DNA from: Watersipora subatra
Taxonomy: Eukaryota > Bryozoa > Gymnolaemata > Cheilostomatida > Watersiporidae
Length of the DNA: 64,000 bases
Direction: 5' to 3'
NCBI RefSeq assembly: GCF_963576615.1
Contig: NC_088708.1
Location: forward strand, 27,473,191 to 27,537,190
Part shown: positions 24,127-39,100 of the stretch, in pieces
Layout of the letters: every line of letters begins with the position of its first letter
Position numbering within the stretch: the stretch's first letter is position 1
Translations under genes and position numbers: made by a program
Notes under the pieces: model-generated
Database searches by the model: none
The model's input: the letters and a program-made list of their open reading frames with translations, nothing else
Told to the model about the DNA's origin: nothing

Positions 24127-27100
24127 ATGAGCAATTCATCGCTAGTCTCTGGAGATGTTGTTGAGCCTGTAAAATGCTCTTCAACCCTGTTTAACCAATC
24201 TATAACTAATTTGTCATCTGCTGAAGCAGAGACAAAAGATGATGACAAGCAAGCTTCACTGAAATCTTGCTTTGCCTCCTCAGCAGTTTTAACTTGTTCG
24301 GAGCCGTCATTTGAGGAGGTGCCAGTAGATGAACAGAGAGCACAAAGCAACTCTTTGTCGAACTGCAAGATGCTTATGGGCGTGGCAGTGTGCTATTTTT
24401 TTGCAATCTTAGTTCCTGATATTGCTAAGCAGTTAGTTCAAGCATCAAGGGAGAGTCTCTCTGCCTCTCTAACAAGGTTTGCAATCTTTCATCAGTATGT
24501 AAAGTAACTGATAGCACATGTTATAAGAGCACTTTATAGGCAACCTAATAACTTTGAAAGTGGAAGTAAAGAAGGAGTATTTGTAAATCTGAATATGGTA
24601 TTGTTGCTGTATAATTACTCATTACAGAGCGATTTGGCGATCTTAAATTCAGTACGGAATATTTTTATAGTGTACTTTTTTACATCATCATGCAACTATT
24701 CAGTATTCAGTCTAATTTTTTTCCTGCAGTGTGCCAACAGATGGACCGTCTACAATATATCAGTCAGCAAAACCAGCGGAGCCGTTCTTTGCTTTTGAAA
24801 GCCCAGTACATGACTCATACACAGGGGCTCTACATGTGGCTGGAAAAGTTGTCAAGGAAAATGGCTATGTATTTGTCATGTATTACGCTTCATGGTCTCT
24901 GAATAGCATGCTTGCTCGTAAGGAATTTGAGACAGCCGCCAATATGCTCAACGACAGGGTAGGTGACACCGCTGACTGTATTGACCATCAAATTGTATGT
25001 TTGACATGTTAGTCTGTAATTCTTCTGTCATTTGTGTCATTATATTGCTACTTCTTTTCACTTAACATGAATAATTCAAAACTTCAATTTATATTTACTT
25101 GTTCAACTTTTTCAAACAAATTACTGTATCACTATGATTTGCTCTTATAATAGTGGTTTGCATTATCCGGTACTATTTTGGTACTATTCTACTAATCAGA
25201 CCAGTGTGATGTGTTCTTTGGTGGTTACTATAGCATTTTTGAAGTTGTCCTTTTTTATTGGTTTGTCTTTTATTCACACACTTATAATCAAACGTCCGAT
25301 TTGGTTTGTTCTTTTATTCACACTCCTACAATCAAACTTCCTGTATGGTTTGTCTTTTATTCACACTCCTATAATCAAACTTCCTGTTTGGTTTGTCTTT
25401 TATTCACACTCCTATAATCAAACTTCCTGTTTGGTTTGTCTTTGATTCACACTCCTATAATCAAACTTCCTGTTTGGTTTGTCTTTTATTCACACTCCTA
25501 TAATCAAACTTCCTGTTTGGTTTGTCTTCTATTCACACTCCTATAATCAAACTTTCTGTATGGTTTGTCTTTTATTCACACTCCTACAATCAAACTTCCT
25601 GTTTGGTTTGTTTCGTAATTACAGCTTACAAGCTTGCTTCCCAATTGGTTATTTTTTCCTCACATCCTTACAATCACATTTTCTGATTAGCTTACAGTCT
25701 ACTCACACTTATACTCTCTATTTATATTATAGCCTAATTTTATATTTTAGGTGCCATTCATAGCCATTGACTGCTCCAACTCCAACCAATGCAAGTCTAA
25801 ATATAAATTTTACAGTTTTCCTTCTTTTTACTTTTATGCATCTGGCATGGACATAGGCTTTTCCTACACAGGTTAGTCAAACATTGAAACTTATTATAAT
25901 TTATATGTTATTATTAGTCTTATATTGTAGTGTCAACTAGAGCGGGATACAAACTCCTCGCTTACATAGCACTCTTATTAAATTTTTATCTTATTTCTAA
26001 TGCTGCTCGATCAGGTTTGCCACTATCGCTTATCAAAATTATGTGCTAAGCTGCATTCATAGATGTAAGCTCCAACTCCCATCAGCTTTTCTCTATCACT
26101 CTCCATTTTGAAACACAATGTAAATTATTTGGCTAGCGCTAGTAAATAATTATTAATACTATGATATCCGCTACCTTTCTACTGATTTTGAATTTGGTCT
26201 ATTTCTCATCTCTCAGTTTTCGGATTTGCCCATTTTGCTTATCAAAGTTTTTAAAACAGCTCATCACACCCTGCCTATTTCATAAGACACTCTCTAGTGT
26301 CACTCGCTGTTTCCTGTTGGATAGCAGCACCGATGTATAGCCAGTTAGAAATACACCCTTCTAACTAACCCACTTACACCATCATTACAAAATCTGCTTC
26401 ATTTGTTAAGCCACCCAGATTGTTATATATATTTTTGTGGTTTTGCACATCAACTGGCTGTTCTATTGGCTATTACACACATAGGCACTCATGGCTAATT
26501 TTATATTTTTCTGATTTATATTCTACTGCTGCTACAATGTTATGATGCATACATACTGCTATTGTAGGAGTTGCCAAGGCCGAGTATTTTGTCAGGTTCA
26601 TAGAATCTCTGCTCAATCCAATCACTCATATATTTAACTCAAGTCAGCTCACCAGTTTTGTTTCTAGCCATGAGGTAGGCCCTTTAGGATTTGAATCTTC
26701 CACTGCCTACTCTTGCTATTTAAATAAGCCATAACAACTGAAAGTAGGCATGCGCGTGAACCTTACAAATGAGTTATCTCATCTTGGCAAATTTTCCAGC
26801 AAAGCTTGCTGGTATTGTTTGTCACAAGCGGATAACTCTTCGATATAGCTCTTTTAATTAAAGAATTCTTAAAGAAACGAGCTAATGAAAAACAATTGAT
26901 GTCTCGCCATCCTATTCATAATTAACAACTACCGTATATTATGTGGCTAAACTTAGTAGGTGAATGTTTAGCATTTGACTGTTGCTACTTGCTGATGCTG
27001 ACATATTCCTTAAATAGCTGTTAAGTGTAACTTGTTATAATTACTAGTACATTGGAAGTCTAGCGTGCCATTAGATGTGGTCAGGTGTGCCGTGGGAAAT

Positions 27101-30100
27101 TATCTATAGATCATATTTTTTTCTAACTTTATTTATCGTATTTCTGTTCACTCTTTTTATCATAAAGCACAGAGAAGAACTATTTGCACAATTATTATGA
27201 AATTGGGGAAGACATTCGATTAGTACAGATGTTAGAGTGTCAGTCTAATAAGGCAGATGTTAGAGTGTCAGTCTAATAAGGCAAGTGTTAGAGTGTCGGT
27301 CTAATAAGGCAAGTGTGAGAGTGTCGGTCTAATAAGGCAAGTGTTAAAGTAGTGTCGGTGTAATAAGGCAGATGTTAGAGTGTCGGTCTAATAAGGCAGG
27401 TGTTAGAGTGTCAGTCTAATAAGGCAGGTGTTAGAGTGTCAGTTCAATAAGGCAAGTGTTACAGTGTCAGTCTAATAAGGCAGATGTTAGAGTGTCGGTC
27501 TAATAAGGCAGATGTTAGAGTGTCAGTCTAATAAGGCCAGTGTTAAAGTGTCAGTCTAATAAGGCAGGTGTTAGTGTGAAGATCTAATAAGGCAGATGTT
27601 AGAGTGTCGGTCTAATAAGGCAAGTGTTAGAGTGTCAGTCTAATAAGGCAGATGTTTGAGTGTCAGTCTAATAAGGCAGGTGTTAGAGTGTCAGTCTAAT
27701 AAGGCAGGTGTTAGAGTGTCAGTCTAATAAGGCAGATGTTAGAGTGTCGGTCTAATAAGGTAAGTGTTAGAGTGTCAGTCTAATAAGGCAGGTGTTAGAG
27801 TGTCTAATAAGCTGAATGTCATAAGTTAAAGGCCCATAAATTGCCATTTTTTATCCCAGTCTCTAACCTTGGCATCAGATGAACAGACACTTCTCCTGTT
27901 GTGGTAAAGCTTAGCATTGGCTTAAGAGATGTTCTGTTTTTGTTTCTGCTCCATAGAATAGTTTGTCCATGTTTACCTATAATTTTAACGTGATAGATTA
28001 ATTCCCTTTGCTATTGTTCACATTTATTCATGTAGTAATTTTCATTCCAGATGGAATGAAATTTACTGCATGGAATGGAATAATGTGGATTGCAATGTTG
28101 GTTTTATTTAGAAAAGTGTATGATTTTAAGTTATATAAATATATAATGTACATGGATATGTAATATATAATAACTATGACTTGCTTTAGCTGCATATTAG
28201 CTATGGCATCTAAAGCATCATATCCATTATATACATACTATATAATAGATACGATAGATCTCATATCTATTATACAGGATACACACACTGGTAATAAAAT
28301 ACTTACCCAATGAATTAGAGTAACTTACCTCGTAAGGTAGTAGCCTCAATTTTTACTAAATTTTTAAACAATAGCCGTGTTTTAAGCCAGCTTAATAATC
28401 GTTACGTTACACGTAATGATCAACTGTGCTAGTTAATAACCCTAATGTATGTATATGTATATACGCGGTATTTGGGTATTTGTTTGTTTATATATAGCAT
28501 ATGATAGATATGGCTTATATTAGCTGACATCTGTCACACCTGTTTGCAGTCTTCCTTAGTTGGCTATTTCAACCTTTCAAAGACAGAGCCAGCTGGCAGG
28601 TTCCAGCAGTTTTATTACGCCTCTCTACGTTCCATAGAGAAAGGTGAGCTGTTTGCTTGCTTCTGCGTTTTATTTGTCAGAAGCGCAAGTAGATATGCTG
28701 AGTATCTAGTCTTTAGTATAAAGGTTTTTCGCATTAGCAGCAATGTGTGTTACATTGTATTTACCATTGATTTTAATCTAAAAATTGTATTATTTCTGTC
28801 AAGTACTTGTCACTTTTAATTTCAGGGTAGCTTAAAAATTGTTTTTAGGTGAAACACATTTTAATAAATAACAAAATCTGCATCAAGCTTTGTTCGAAAG
28901 ATTTTGAAAGTGATAAGTTTTTGCAAAGGCTTGGTTGTATGTAAAGCTTAACATATGCATCGCAGTGACAAAACAGAAACAAAGGTAGTAAATAGCAAAT
29001 ACATTATCATTGTTGCAATGTGATTCATTTAAAAATCTATTTCTAAAATACAATTCACAAAATAGAGATTTTTATAAATAAAAATGTGGAAGTCAGAAAA
29101 TATCAGTCAGAAGATATCATTCTGCCACAAATGGTGACTAATTTGTCTAGAAGCATTTTTATAGCGTATCATTATCAAGGGTAAACAACTCCACATATAT
29201 AATTATTTACCTTTGTCAAATGCTGTAAAGCGTCTTTCACATGGTCATAATTCTATCCATTAAGATCGAGTGTGATCAAAATAATTTTTATTTTTTATTA
29301 AGACTAGCAAATTATTTGGAATTTTTAAAAGACAATCCATATTTCTAAAGGCAAAGCCCGCTTAAAAGGTTATATGGTAACTGTCTAGCTACTAAGTAAT
29401 ATTCCAAGTCTGGGATTAATTTGGTTTAGTAGTTTTAACTGTTGTTTACAATTTGTATTGACTGTTTGAATGTCTGCAGCACTTGAATTAGCTCACCTGG
29501 ATTCAAGATGCCACTGGCAAAGCACTGTAACAGTTGATGTCTAATATATCATACGCTGGGCCTATAGGTATCCTTCACATTTCCTTAGCTGCAACCACTA
29601 ATTCTGCTTTTAGATTTCCTTCAACCCGTACGATTCGGTGTTTTGTCCGACCACAAGTTTGCCTCTCAGTATTCTATGAATGAGGACAGGAACCTAATGC
29701 TTGTCCGCAGCATTGAAGAGAATTTGGTGGGTTGAGTCACATGACAGTTTTTTAACGCTCTGTGTGTTGGGGCTATCTGAGTGTGTTTCATAGCAAATAA
29801 CAACTATTCTAGCCAATCTACATAGATTAAATAGTACATACTGTTCAACTTTATTGTTTAATTAGCTGTGCTACCCGGCGTTGCCCGGGTATTAAAAATC
29901 AGCTTATAAACAATTTGAGGTAATGAGACTGCTACTTGCTATTGGTCCGACATATTGCCAATGGATAGTTTAAGTAAGCTTATCAATAAGAGCTACCTTC
30001 TCATGAAGGTGCGTCGTAACGGAAAGCTAATTTATCAAGCTCGTGTGGCTGAATTAGTAAAGCATCGGACTGGTGAATTGGAGGGTTTGAGATCAAATCT

Positions 30101-33100
30101 TCTGCGGTACAGATTCTTTATTCCAAAATTCTAATATCTAATACAACAACAGATAATAACATAAACTTTGAGAAATATATATATATATATAAAATTGTTT
30201 CCTCACCCCGGATACCCCGTATGGGTGGTAAATTCTGCTCTAACTCGGGTCTCCTACCAGAGACCTGGGAGTTTGAGCACTCGCCTCAAGATCTTAGCTG
30301 TTTCCAATAGCGCACTTTTCTGCGACTCACCTGAGTTGATTGCTGTTGGTATTTGGGCAAGCCAAATTTTATGCGCCGGTGTTATTGCGCCCAGTGCCAC
30401 AATGACTACTGGGATTACAGTTGTTCTTACATTCCAGCATTTTTCAATTTCTTCTCCAAGAGGGAGATATTTTTCTACCTTTTCTTTTTCTTTGCTGGCT
30501 ATATTGTAGTCATTGGGTACTGCTATATCTATAATAGTAGCCCTCTTGTTCTCCTTGTCTACCACCACTATATCTGGTTGGTTTGCCAGGACATGCTTGT
30601 CAGTTTGGATGTAGAAGTCCCAGAGGATCTTAGTGCGGTCATTTTCATTGACCTTACCAGGAGCTTCCCACCAGCGTTGTGGTTTATTAAGGCCATACTC
30701 ATCACATAGACTTCTATACACAACACCTGCGACATGATTATGCCGCTCAGTGTATGCGTTCCCTGCTAGCTGCTTGCATCCACTGATGATGTGTTGGATG
30801 GTCTCAGGTGCATCTTTGCACAGTCTGCATCTAGGATCGTCTCTAGTGTGATAGATTTTCGTTTGGAGTTGCCTTGTTGGGAGCACTTGCTCCTGGGCTG
30901 TCATGATTAGCGACTCTGTATTGGCCGTTAGGTTTCCTTCGTTCAGCCACATATATGTCTGGTGAAGATCGCCAACCTTAGATATTTGCTGGTGGTAAGC
31001 ACCATGAAGAGGTTTCGTGTGCCAGTCAATTTCTTCATCATCAGGGTGTAGGTCCGTTGTAAGAGCAGCCGATTGAAATTCAGCTAGCAACTTATCTGAG
31101 ATGGCCATGGAGGCTGCATATGCTTTGATGCTTTGCTCCTCCTCTTTCACTGTCTGCTGTACACTTTTGAGTCCCCTACCGCCATCTTTCCTATCAAGAT
31201 ACAATCTAGTAGTATCAGATTTTGGGTGGAGTGCTCCATGCATGGTCAGCAGTTTACGAGTTGCTATATCCGTTTCTTTGATGGCTTCCTCAGTCCACTT
31301 TATTATGCCTGCTGGATATCTTATTACTGGCAGTGCTTAGGTATTTATTGCCATGACTTGGTTCTTGGCATTGAGCTGGCTCCGTAAGATCTGCCGAGGC
31401 GTTTCTTGTATTCGGTAATGGCTTTGTGACGTACCTCAGCTTCATGGTTGATGTTGCTTTGCATAATCCCCAAGTACTTGTACCCTTCTTCTATATCTTT
31501 GATGGTACCATTTGGCATTCTTAGGCCATCTGTGAGCATAGAATGGTCTTTCTTAAGAATTAGCCTTCCACATTTCTCAATACCGAAGGTCATTCTGATG
31601 TCCTTGCTGTATACCTGAGTGAGGTGTATTAGCGAATCAATGTCCCTTTCTTTGTTAGCGTACAGCTTGACGTCATCCATGTAGAAGAGGTGGTTTATCT
31701 TGGTGCCACTCTTAAACTGGTACCCATATTGAGTCTCCTCTAGCATATTGCTTAGAGGGTATAGGCATATGCAGAAGAGCAGCGGTGATAAGGAGTCACC
31801 TTGATAGATGCCTCGCTTAATTTGTACACTCGCCAGCTTTTTGCCATTAGCCTCCAGTTCTGTCTTCCATTTGGTCATTGACATCTTGATGAATGCCACA
31901 AGAGCAGGGTGAACATTGTACATACTGAGGCACTCAAGTATCCAACTATGGGGAATTGAGTCATAGGTCTTTTTGTAGTCAATCCAAGCCATGGCAAGAT
32001 TGGTATGCCTTCTCCTGCTGTCTTGACAGACCGTCCGATCCACCAGTAACTGATGTTTAGCTCCTCGGGTGTTGCGCCCAATTCCTTTCTGAGCACTGGT
32101 CATATAGTGACTCATGTGCTCTTCCAGTTTGTGTGCAACTATTCCTGAGAGCAGTTTCCAAGTGGTGGGCAAGCACGTTATTGGTCGATAGTTTTTAGGA
32201 ATCGGCCCCTGCTTTGGATCTTTTATCAGAAGTACAGTTCGTCCTTTGGTCAGCCATTCTGGATGGTCACCTTGTTCTATTAGGCATTCCATCTGCTTAG
32301 CCATTCTAGTGTGAAGTGATGTCAATTTCTTTAACCAGAAGGCTTGAATCATGTCATGGCCAGGTGCTGCCCAGTTCTTCATACGCTGCACTCTGCACTT
32401 GATGTCCTCTTCGCTGATGGTGAGTCCTTGCTGGGCCACAGTGTGTTGATGGCTCTCTTTAAGCCTCTTCAGCCAATTTGCAGTGGTGTTATGAGTAGTC
32501 TCTTTCTCCCAGATGTCCTTCCAGAACTTTGAAGTGCTAGATCGGGGAGGCTCAGACATTGGCCTCTGCAGTTCACCTTTGAACTAGGAATACACTCTAG
32601 ATGGATTATTGATGAACAGTTTGTTCATTCTCTTGTTATCCCGCTCTTTGGTGTACCGCTTCAGTCGTGTCGAGAGTGCTACTAGCTGCTGTTTGGCAGA
32701 TTCTAGAGCTTCTATTGTGGCTTCCCTTTTTGGACGCTCCAAACTGTGGTTAGACTTTTCACTGAGCCTACTAACTTTCTTGCGCAAGTCCTTGATCTTA
32801 TTTTGTAGCCTCAGCTGCCAGGATGGAATGGCTTGAAGCCTTGTTGGCATTGGCTTAATATCCATCTCCTCCAAGATGACGGTTGCTGTACTGTAGATTG
32901 AGGCATTAGTCTCACTGATTGATCCAGTTGAGATTGACTCCAGTGCCATGTTAATGTCTTCTAACAGCTTCTTAGGTATGGCCTTGCTAACTTTTCGTAG
33001 TGGTACCCTGCTTCCATAATCATTAGCAGCTGACATCTTGTTGATGATATTTTCCGCAAGCTCTCTCACCCTTGGGTCAAGGTCCAAGTGCATGTCTTCT

Positions 33101-36100
33101 TCAACCCGTGAGTCAACACATGATCGTGTATGTGTGACAGTGTGTGATGATATGCACTCTCACTAAGATGCACTATCACTCTCACTATGCAATTCTCTCT
33201 TAGATATGCACTCCTCGTTGGTTGAGGTTACTTGGGTGAACTGTTCCCTAATTTCATCTACCTCAAGTTCTGATATGAGCTGCCGCTTGATTATGTTACT
33301 CCTCTGAGCTACAAGTTGCTTAGCGGTTAGTGGCAATTCAGGGCGCATTTTTATCCACAGTTGACGCATCCTTCCCATATAGCCCCACTTTTGAGGTTCA
33401 CTCATAAAGTAGCACTGCATGAGGTCCGTGTTATCAGTCCGAGTCCATTTCATCCGTTTTGAACCAGTAGCCCATTTTTCACTGCCTTCTCCTGGTTCAG
33501 CTACAGGCAGCGCGGACCTTGTTTGATCGGGCGACGTCCGAGCCGGCATGGCTTTGGTTAGTGCACTCATCATAGAGGTTGTAGACGTTATACAAGCAAG
33601 GGTCTTGTCCAAGGACCACCAGAAAAGTGCAGTTGTTGGGGTTTGAACCGAGGACCTAATGATCATGGTCCCAATACCTTACCAACTGCACTATCTGTCC
33701 TGTATATATATATATATCTATATATATATATATATATATATAGGTTGTTTTAAAAAGTCTTGAGCAGTCCAGTTAGTTTGATAACTTGTTCAGCTGTATT
33801 TGAACTACTGAACAAAAACAAGTAGGTAGATCATAATGGCAGTACAAAGAAGAGTACATAATTATAGAACTAAAGCAAGTGTCTGGTTGAACCAAGTGTC
33901 AACATGTAGGGCAGTTAACAGCAAGATCATACTACAACATCTAGTTATAACTAGTATGTATATCAACACGTACGACCAACTACCTGTTTTATAATGCAAA
34001 GTTTATTTAAACTTTTACCGGTTGGAATTGTGTTGATGAAATCGATCCCTTTTACTCCCATGACTAACTTACAGCTTCTATATTTGTCCTGTTTTAAGAC
34101 TGTCAGCTGTTACCTTTATCCACGGGTTAGTTTATGTTGGCTACAGGCTACTACTACCATACATTCTGATATGTAATAACCGCCTCGAGCATTAATTTCA
34201 GGTGTATCCAACAGGGCGTAACTTCACCTCTACAGCCATATCAGCTTGGGTGAACAAGTACAGAGCTGAGGTAAGCAGTACCTTGTTGAGTACTTGCGTT
34301 TATGGTTCGACCTAAACTTCCTGTGTCAATTAATCCCGCAGTCCATGTTCAAGGTTTCTTCCTTCTTTCACTCACCCATTAGTCAGGTGTATCCTCCTCT
34401 CCTAGCCAGTCACTAATATATTGGTTTTTAGCAATAGTTTGAATGCTTTTTCTTTTTTTTGTTAAACTAAGACAGACTAAACTAGAAAACTTCTTCTTAT
34501 CAGCAAAAAGAGCTTTACACTAAAACTGTTTGTTTTTCTATTCATAACAAATATACAGACTGTATCAGACTCGGCGTACATCAACCATTATGTTTCTTCA
34601 GTTACCTCTAAAACGTCACTTCTTTGAAAGAGTGTGAAAAAGAACCATTTACTCTATTTGATTTCTGTTTTTTCATTGAGTTCTGCAAGCTTGCATTTTC
34701 AAAATGATGTTCAGTTTAAAAGGAATTGTGCTTTCACAGTCGACGAAGTTGGTAATACAGTCTAGAATCAGGTGGATTGCTTGTATATACATGGCTAGAC
34801 TTCAAAGAGTTGACTGGTTTTTCTCACTTACCATTGGTGAACAGAGTTTTTTCCCCCATTAGCCTCTCGTCAAATGGCTTCTCCCTCGAGGAAAGAAGGC
34901 TATCGAGCTGTATAAAACGCTAAAGTCTGGTCCAACAGTGCTGCTGCTCACTCCCTATGATGCCTGCTCTTCCCACAACCGTGATGCAATGCTCGTGAGT
35001 TTATTCCTAAATCTTTTTTTATACACGGAAGGTGTCAGTGAAATAACTAACCTTTGATATGTGTAGATAATGCTATGCTTTCCTTTCTAATGTCTTCGGT
35101 CGACGTTAACAGGCCTACAGAAAGACTGTCACCCCTAGTTTTATTTCTCAATACAAACTTCTACATATGTTTTAGCTATTGCTAATATTTTTATTAGGTA
35201 AGTGAAAATTATATATGGCTACATCGCAGTCAGTCATAGTATTAGGTAAGATGCATGGGTGTTAAATGACGAACTACGATTGCAATACTAACACACTGAG
35301 GGATATTTAGTCGGTGGTTCAACTGCATTTGTCTTTGTTTTTTATTAGACCGAAATGGATTCGCAGGTAATTCTCTCTTAGACTGATAATACACAGATAG
35401 CTGTATAGCAGATCATGTAGCTGTGTGTTTAGTAGCAGAGTTTGTGAGACAGAACTAGGTTTTAGAAGATGTTAGTAGTGACAAGATTTGTCTTTGTTTT
35501 TAGTTGCGCGAAGTCGTGCTCAATTATTACTCGTGCAACGGTAGTTCGGAGGCTAAAAAGAAGGTGCAATCCTTTATAAGAGGGTCAATACAGGCTCGCA
35601 GTGAATCATCAGCCACCTTCTGCATGGTCTGTGAGTCACCTGTGATGCCATGCTGCTACACCGTGGCTAACTCATCTCTCTGTCAGGTGAGTCTGAGCAT
35701 TCAATTGTACGTATATGGTATACTGGCTTTCGTTTGACAACGTGGGAGTTGTTTTCTCCATCAGAGAATATGTAGTAGTCTGTACACAGAGTATTTTAAA
35801 ATAGTGCATTTGCTTCTATGCATTTACACGTAGTAAGTATGATCCTGTATTTTATGAAAGTATATGACCTGTTAGGTCTATTATGTAATAATAATAATTA
35901 ATGACGCACGCAAACATAGTTATTTCACATTTCTACCTTTTTCTGTGAAGTTATCCAACCGTGAATTAATAACTATTCTATAACAAATCTAATTGCACAA
36001 ATGCCTAATTGTCTCATAATCGAATCATTTTGCTGTAAATATTTTAGGTTTGTGAGTCTCGAACAGCCTGTAAAGGAAACTGTAGTCCTTGTGAAAACCT

Positions 36101-39100
36101 ATTAAAAGAAAAAAGTTTACCTACAGCAATGCATGCGTGTTCATCTGTTCGACGTCAGCTGCCAGGTCTCCATGACAATGAGGTAAACATAGTTTTCCCC
36201 GTCGTATGAATATCAATTTTCTTTATCACTGTCCTAGTTTGAAACAGATTAAATGTCAGATGAAAGTATATTTAGAGTGCAGACACTGGGTTTGTGATGG
36301 TGTTACTCATTGTTTACAGTAAGTCAAACAATTCTTAATAATTATTGCTTTGATGGTTATGCGCATACATGTACAACTAGCTAGCATTGTATTACCCAAA
36401 GTATCAAGGATTAGCTGGGCATTTCTCACCAGAGTGTATTTTATGATAACTACAGATTTACCTTCCGTCATGCGGGGTGACAAGACCCTTTTACTCTATA
36501 GTGAAAGGTATTGTTTTAGCCGATTTACTGTAATCAAATCATATAGGTTGTGCTGAAAATCACGTATAGCAGAGCTTTGCTCATTAAATTTATGAGGAAA
36601 ATTGACGAGGCTGCCTAATTTTTGTAAACTCGGCTGAGAGTTATCGTCCCATAAATGTCTTCGCTGTCAGTTCCTGATCCTTTAGTTCCGCTGTAGGTAC
36701 TATTCTACCATCAGAGCTATAAGTAAGCTTTTCAGTGGTTATTATAAGAGAATCACAACACATCAGTATGCACTGAGTTTTTAACACATTTACATGCCAA
36801 AGCAATTAACTTTATATTGCATTATAGTGATACCTAGACATTTTTTGTACCAGTTGTTAAATAATTTATTTTTTTATATTACACATTATTGTCATCTGAT
36901 TGGAATTTAAGGGTAGGCTAAAGGGGTGGTCACATGAGAGCCGAAACAAACTAAATGACGCAAAACGACGTCACTGTCAGTTGTAAACTGTTCGGCCGAA
37001 GACATTTCTGGTCTGCTCGAAATTTCATGGCCGAACCCTTGCTCTCATTGGCTGGTTAAAATTCTAGCGAGCACGCATCACATTTCTCCTTACGTGCGTG
37101 TGAACAAAATTAACAAAGAATTGGGACGATATTTTTATTTCGTTAAATAAACAACATGAAGCAATTTACGACAAGGCTCACCCGGACTTGTGATTGTGTT
37201 GCATAAATGTAAGACAATGGTTGTGGTTTTCTTTTGTGTAGATTAGAAGTAATGTGTCATATTCATCCTGATGAAGTATCGTTGACCGATTTATTTATGT
37301 AAAACCACAGTTCTATGATAAAGACCGTTTTTGTTTGTTATGTACTCAGCATAGAAAAACACTCATATGTTAACAAAAAATATAATTTTGTTGATGGGAA
37401 GGGTTGGCAAAATCTTTGTATCGAGTGATTTATTTTGAGCAACTGTACGATCTTCTGATAAATCTGCTGCATAATTATAATTATTAATTGTTCCTCAAAG
37501 TTTTTTGTTTACAATAGAAATATTTAGCTCAAATACATAAAAACTACCAATGAAACAGTGTCCTGTCTCCATGCGTATGGTATCTAATAAGCGAAGTGGC
37601 TTCGGATGCCATGTGACATGTGGCTTAGCCGAACCGAAGTAAAACAACCTCTAAACCAAACTTAAGTCATTTCGGCCATCGTGTTACCACGGCTTAACTC
37701 ATTTTGTTATGAATTCTTTACAGTTCAATGTACAGTTCGACCTCTTCTTACACCGGTATTAATATTTAAATTTGCCATAATTTGCGATGTTTTGTAAATC
37801 ATCACAGTTTCACAGGTAACTGTAGAGGGGCCTGCGAAAATTAACAAGAAAATATAAAGATATAAAATAATTAAAATATTTAAACTAAATTAGTTTAAAA
37901 TTTACTTAGTTTAAACTAGAGTAAGTTATATCACCTACTGCATTTCTATCACCACCTCTACCTCGGAACCCACGCATAGCCAAGTCTACTCTTCCGTTTC
38001 TACGATAAAATAATGAAATATTTTGATTGCTTATTATTTTATTAATTTAGTTGTTTGTGTACTAGTTTTGTATATATTTTTAGTACTTTGTGTAATTACG
38101 TGCAGTTCTTACTAAATAGTTATTAAAGTTTTATTGGTTGTGGAATGCATTAAACAAATTACAATGCATCTTCATAGAAATATTTGCTCCGACATACAAT
38201 AGGTTTAATATACGAAGCGGGTAGTGGAACAATTTAGTTCAGTATATGAAGGCTGTATTTTTATAAATACACCCGACTGCCTCTTCATATATGCATCCTT
38301 TAAACCATAACTGTCACGAACAACTTTTATCGTATTTACTAGGTAAATCAGACACGCTGATTCCGATTTTGTACTCAAAATAAAGATTAGTCCACTAACC
38401 TTCAGTCATTTAGGCTTTTTTAAAGCGTTTCAATATCCATTTCGAAAACAATACAATCGGCATTACAAGCTCCGCCCATAAATATGTGACGAAACCTAGC
38501 TTTTTCAGAAACGGAAGTTAGGTATGTTTAGTCCGATTTAGAATAATAGAGATGGGTGTCTTAAAACCCATTATTATCTATATCCAGCCTGTAAAATAAT
38601 TTCAGTTTTTTATGAAAGGGATATAAACTATTTAAAATTGCTCGCAGCTTGTTACATGACGTTTAAATGGGCTGGACGCCAAGAAAAATGAGCTCAAAAA
38701 GCGCGGTTTTATCACAAGCTAGCGTCGTTATCGCGCTTTTTAAATATGCAATGCTAAATAGCTTATCTACCTTTCAGAAAAGACTGATATTATTTTTAAG
38801 GCTGAATTTAGATATTAATCTCTATTATTCTTAATCGGTCTAAACATCCCTACGTAACTTCTGTTCCTAAAAAGCTAGGTTACGTCACGTATTTATGGGC
38901 GGAGCTTGTTATGCCGATCATGTTGTTTTCGAGACCGATATTAAAACACTATAAAAAATCCTTCATTACTCTGAAAGTTAGTGGCCTAATCTTTATTTCG
39001 GAAACAGCGTGTCTGATTTACCTAGCAAATACGATAAAAGTTGTTCGTGGCAGTTTTGGTTTAACATCTCAAAATTGCAGTATATTATAAAATTTTAGGG

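Larger units (their letters stand above)
30193..33700 (-). mobile_element. R4/Dong-like non-LTR retrotransposon, broken
   Basis: A minus-strand element of about 3.5 kb flanked on both sides by (TA)n tracts (about 30175-30192 and 33702-33742). It encodes one long protein with an N-terminal region, a reverse transcriptase and a C-terminal endonuclease region. Targeting of simple repeats and a single ORF with a restriction-like endonuclease fit the Dong branch of the R4 clade. The A-box/B-box-like sequence at its 5' end is described separately. Confidence 0.8.

Noticed and set aside
25134-25763. Overlapping frames of up to 103 codons in TXNDC11 intron 2
   Set aside because: They read through the 43-bp minisatellite in shifting frames and carry repetitive peptides only.
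27216-27815. Regular 28-bp repeats, CRISPR-like at first sight
   Set aside because: The units are contiguous with no unique spacers and lie in an intron of an animal gene; it is a minisatellite.
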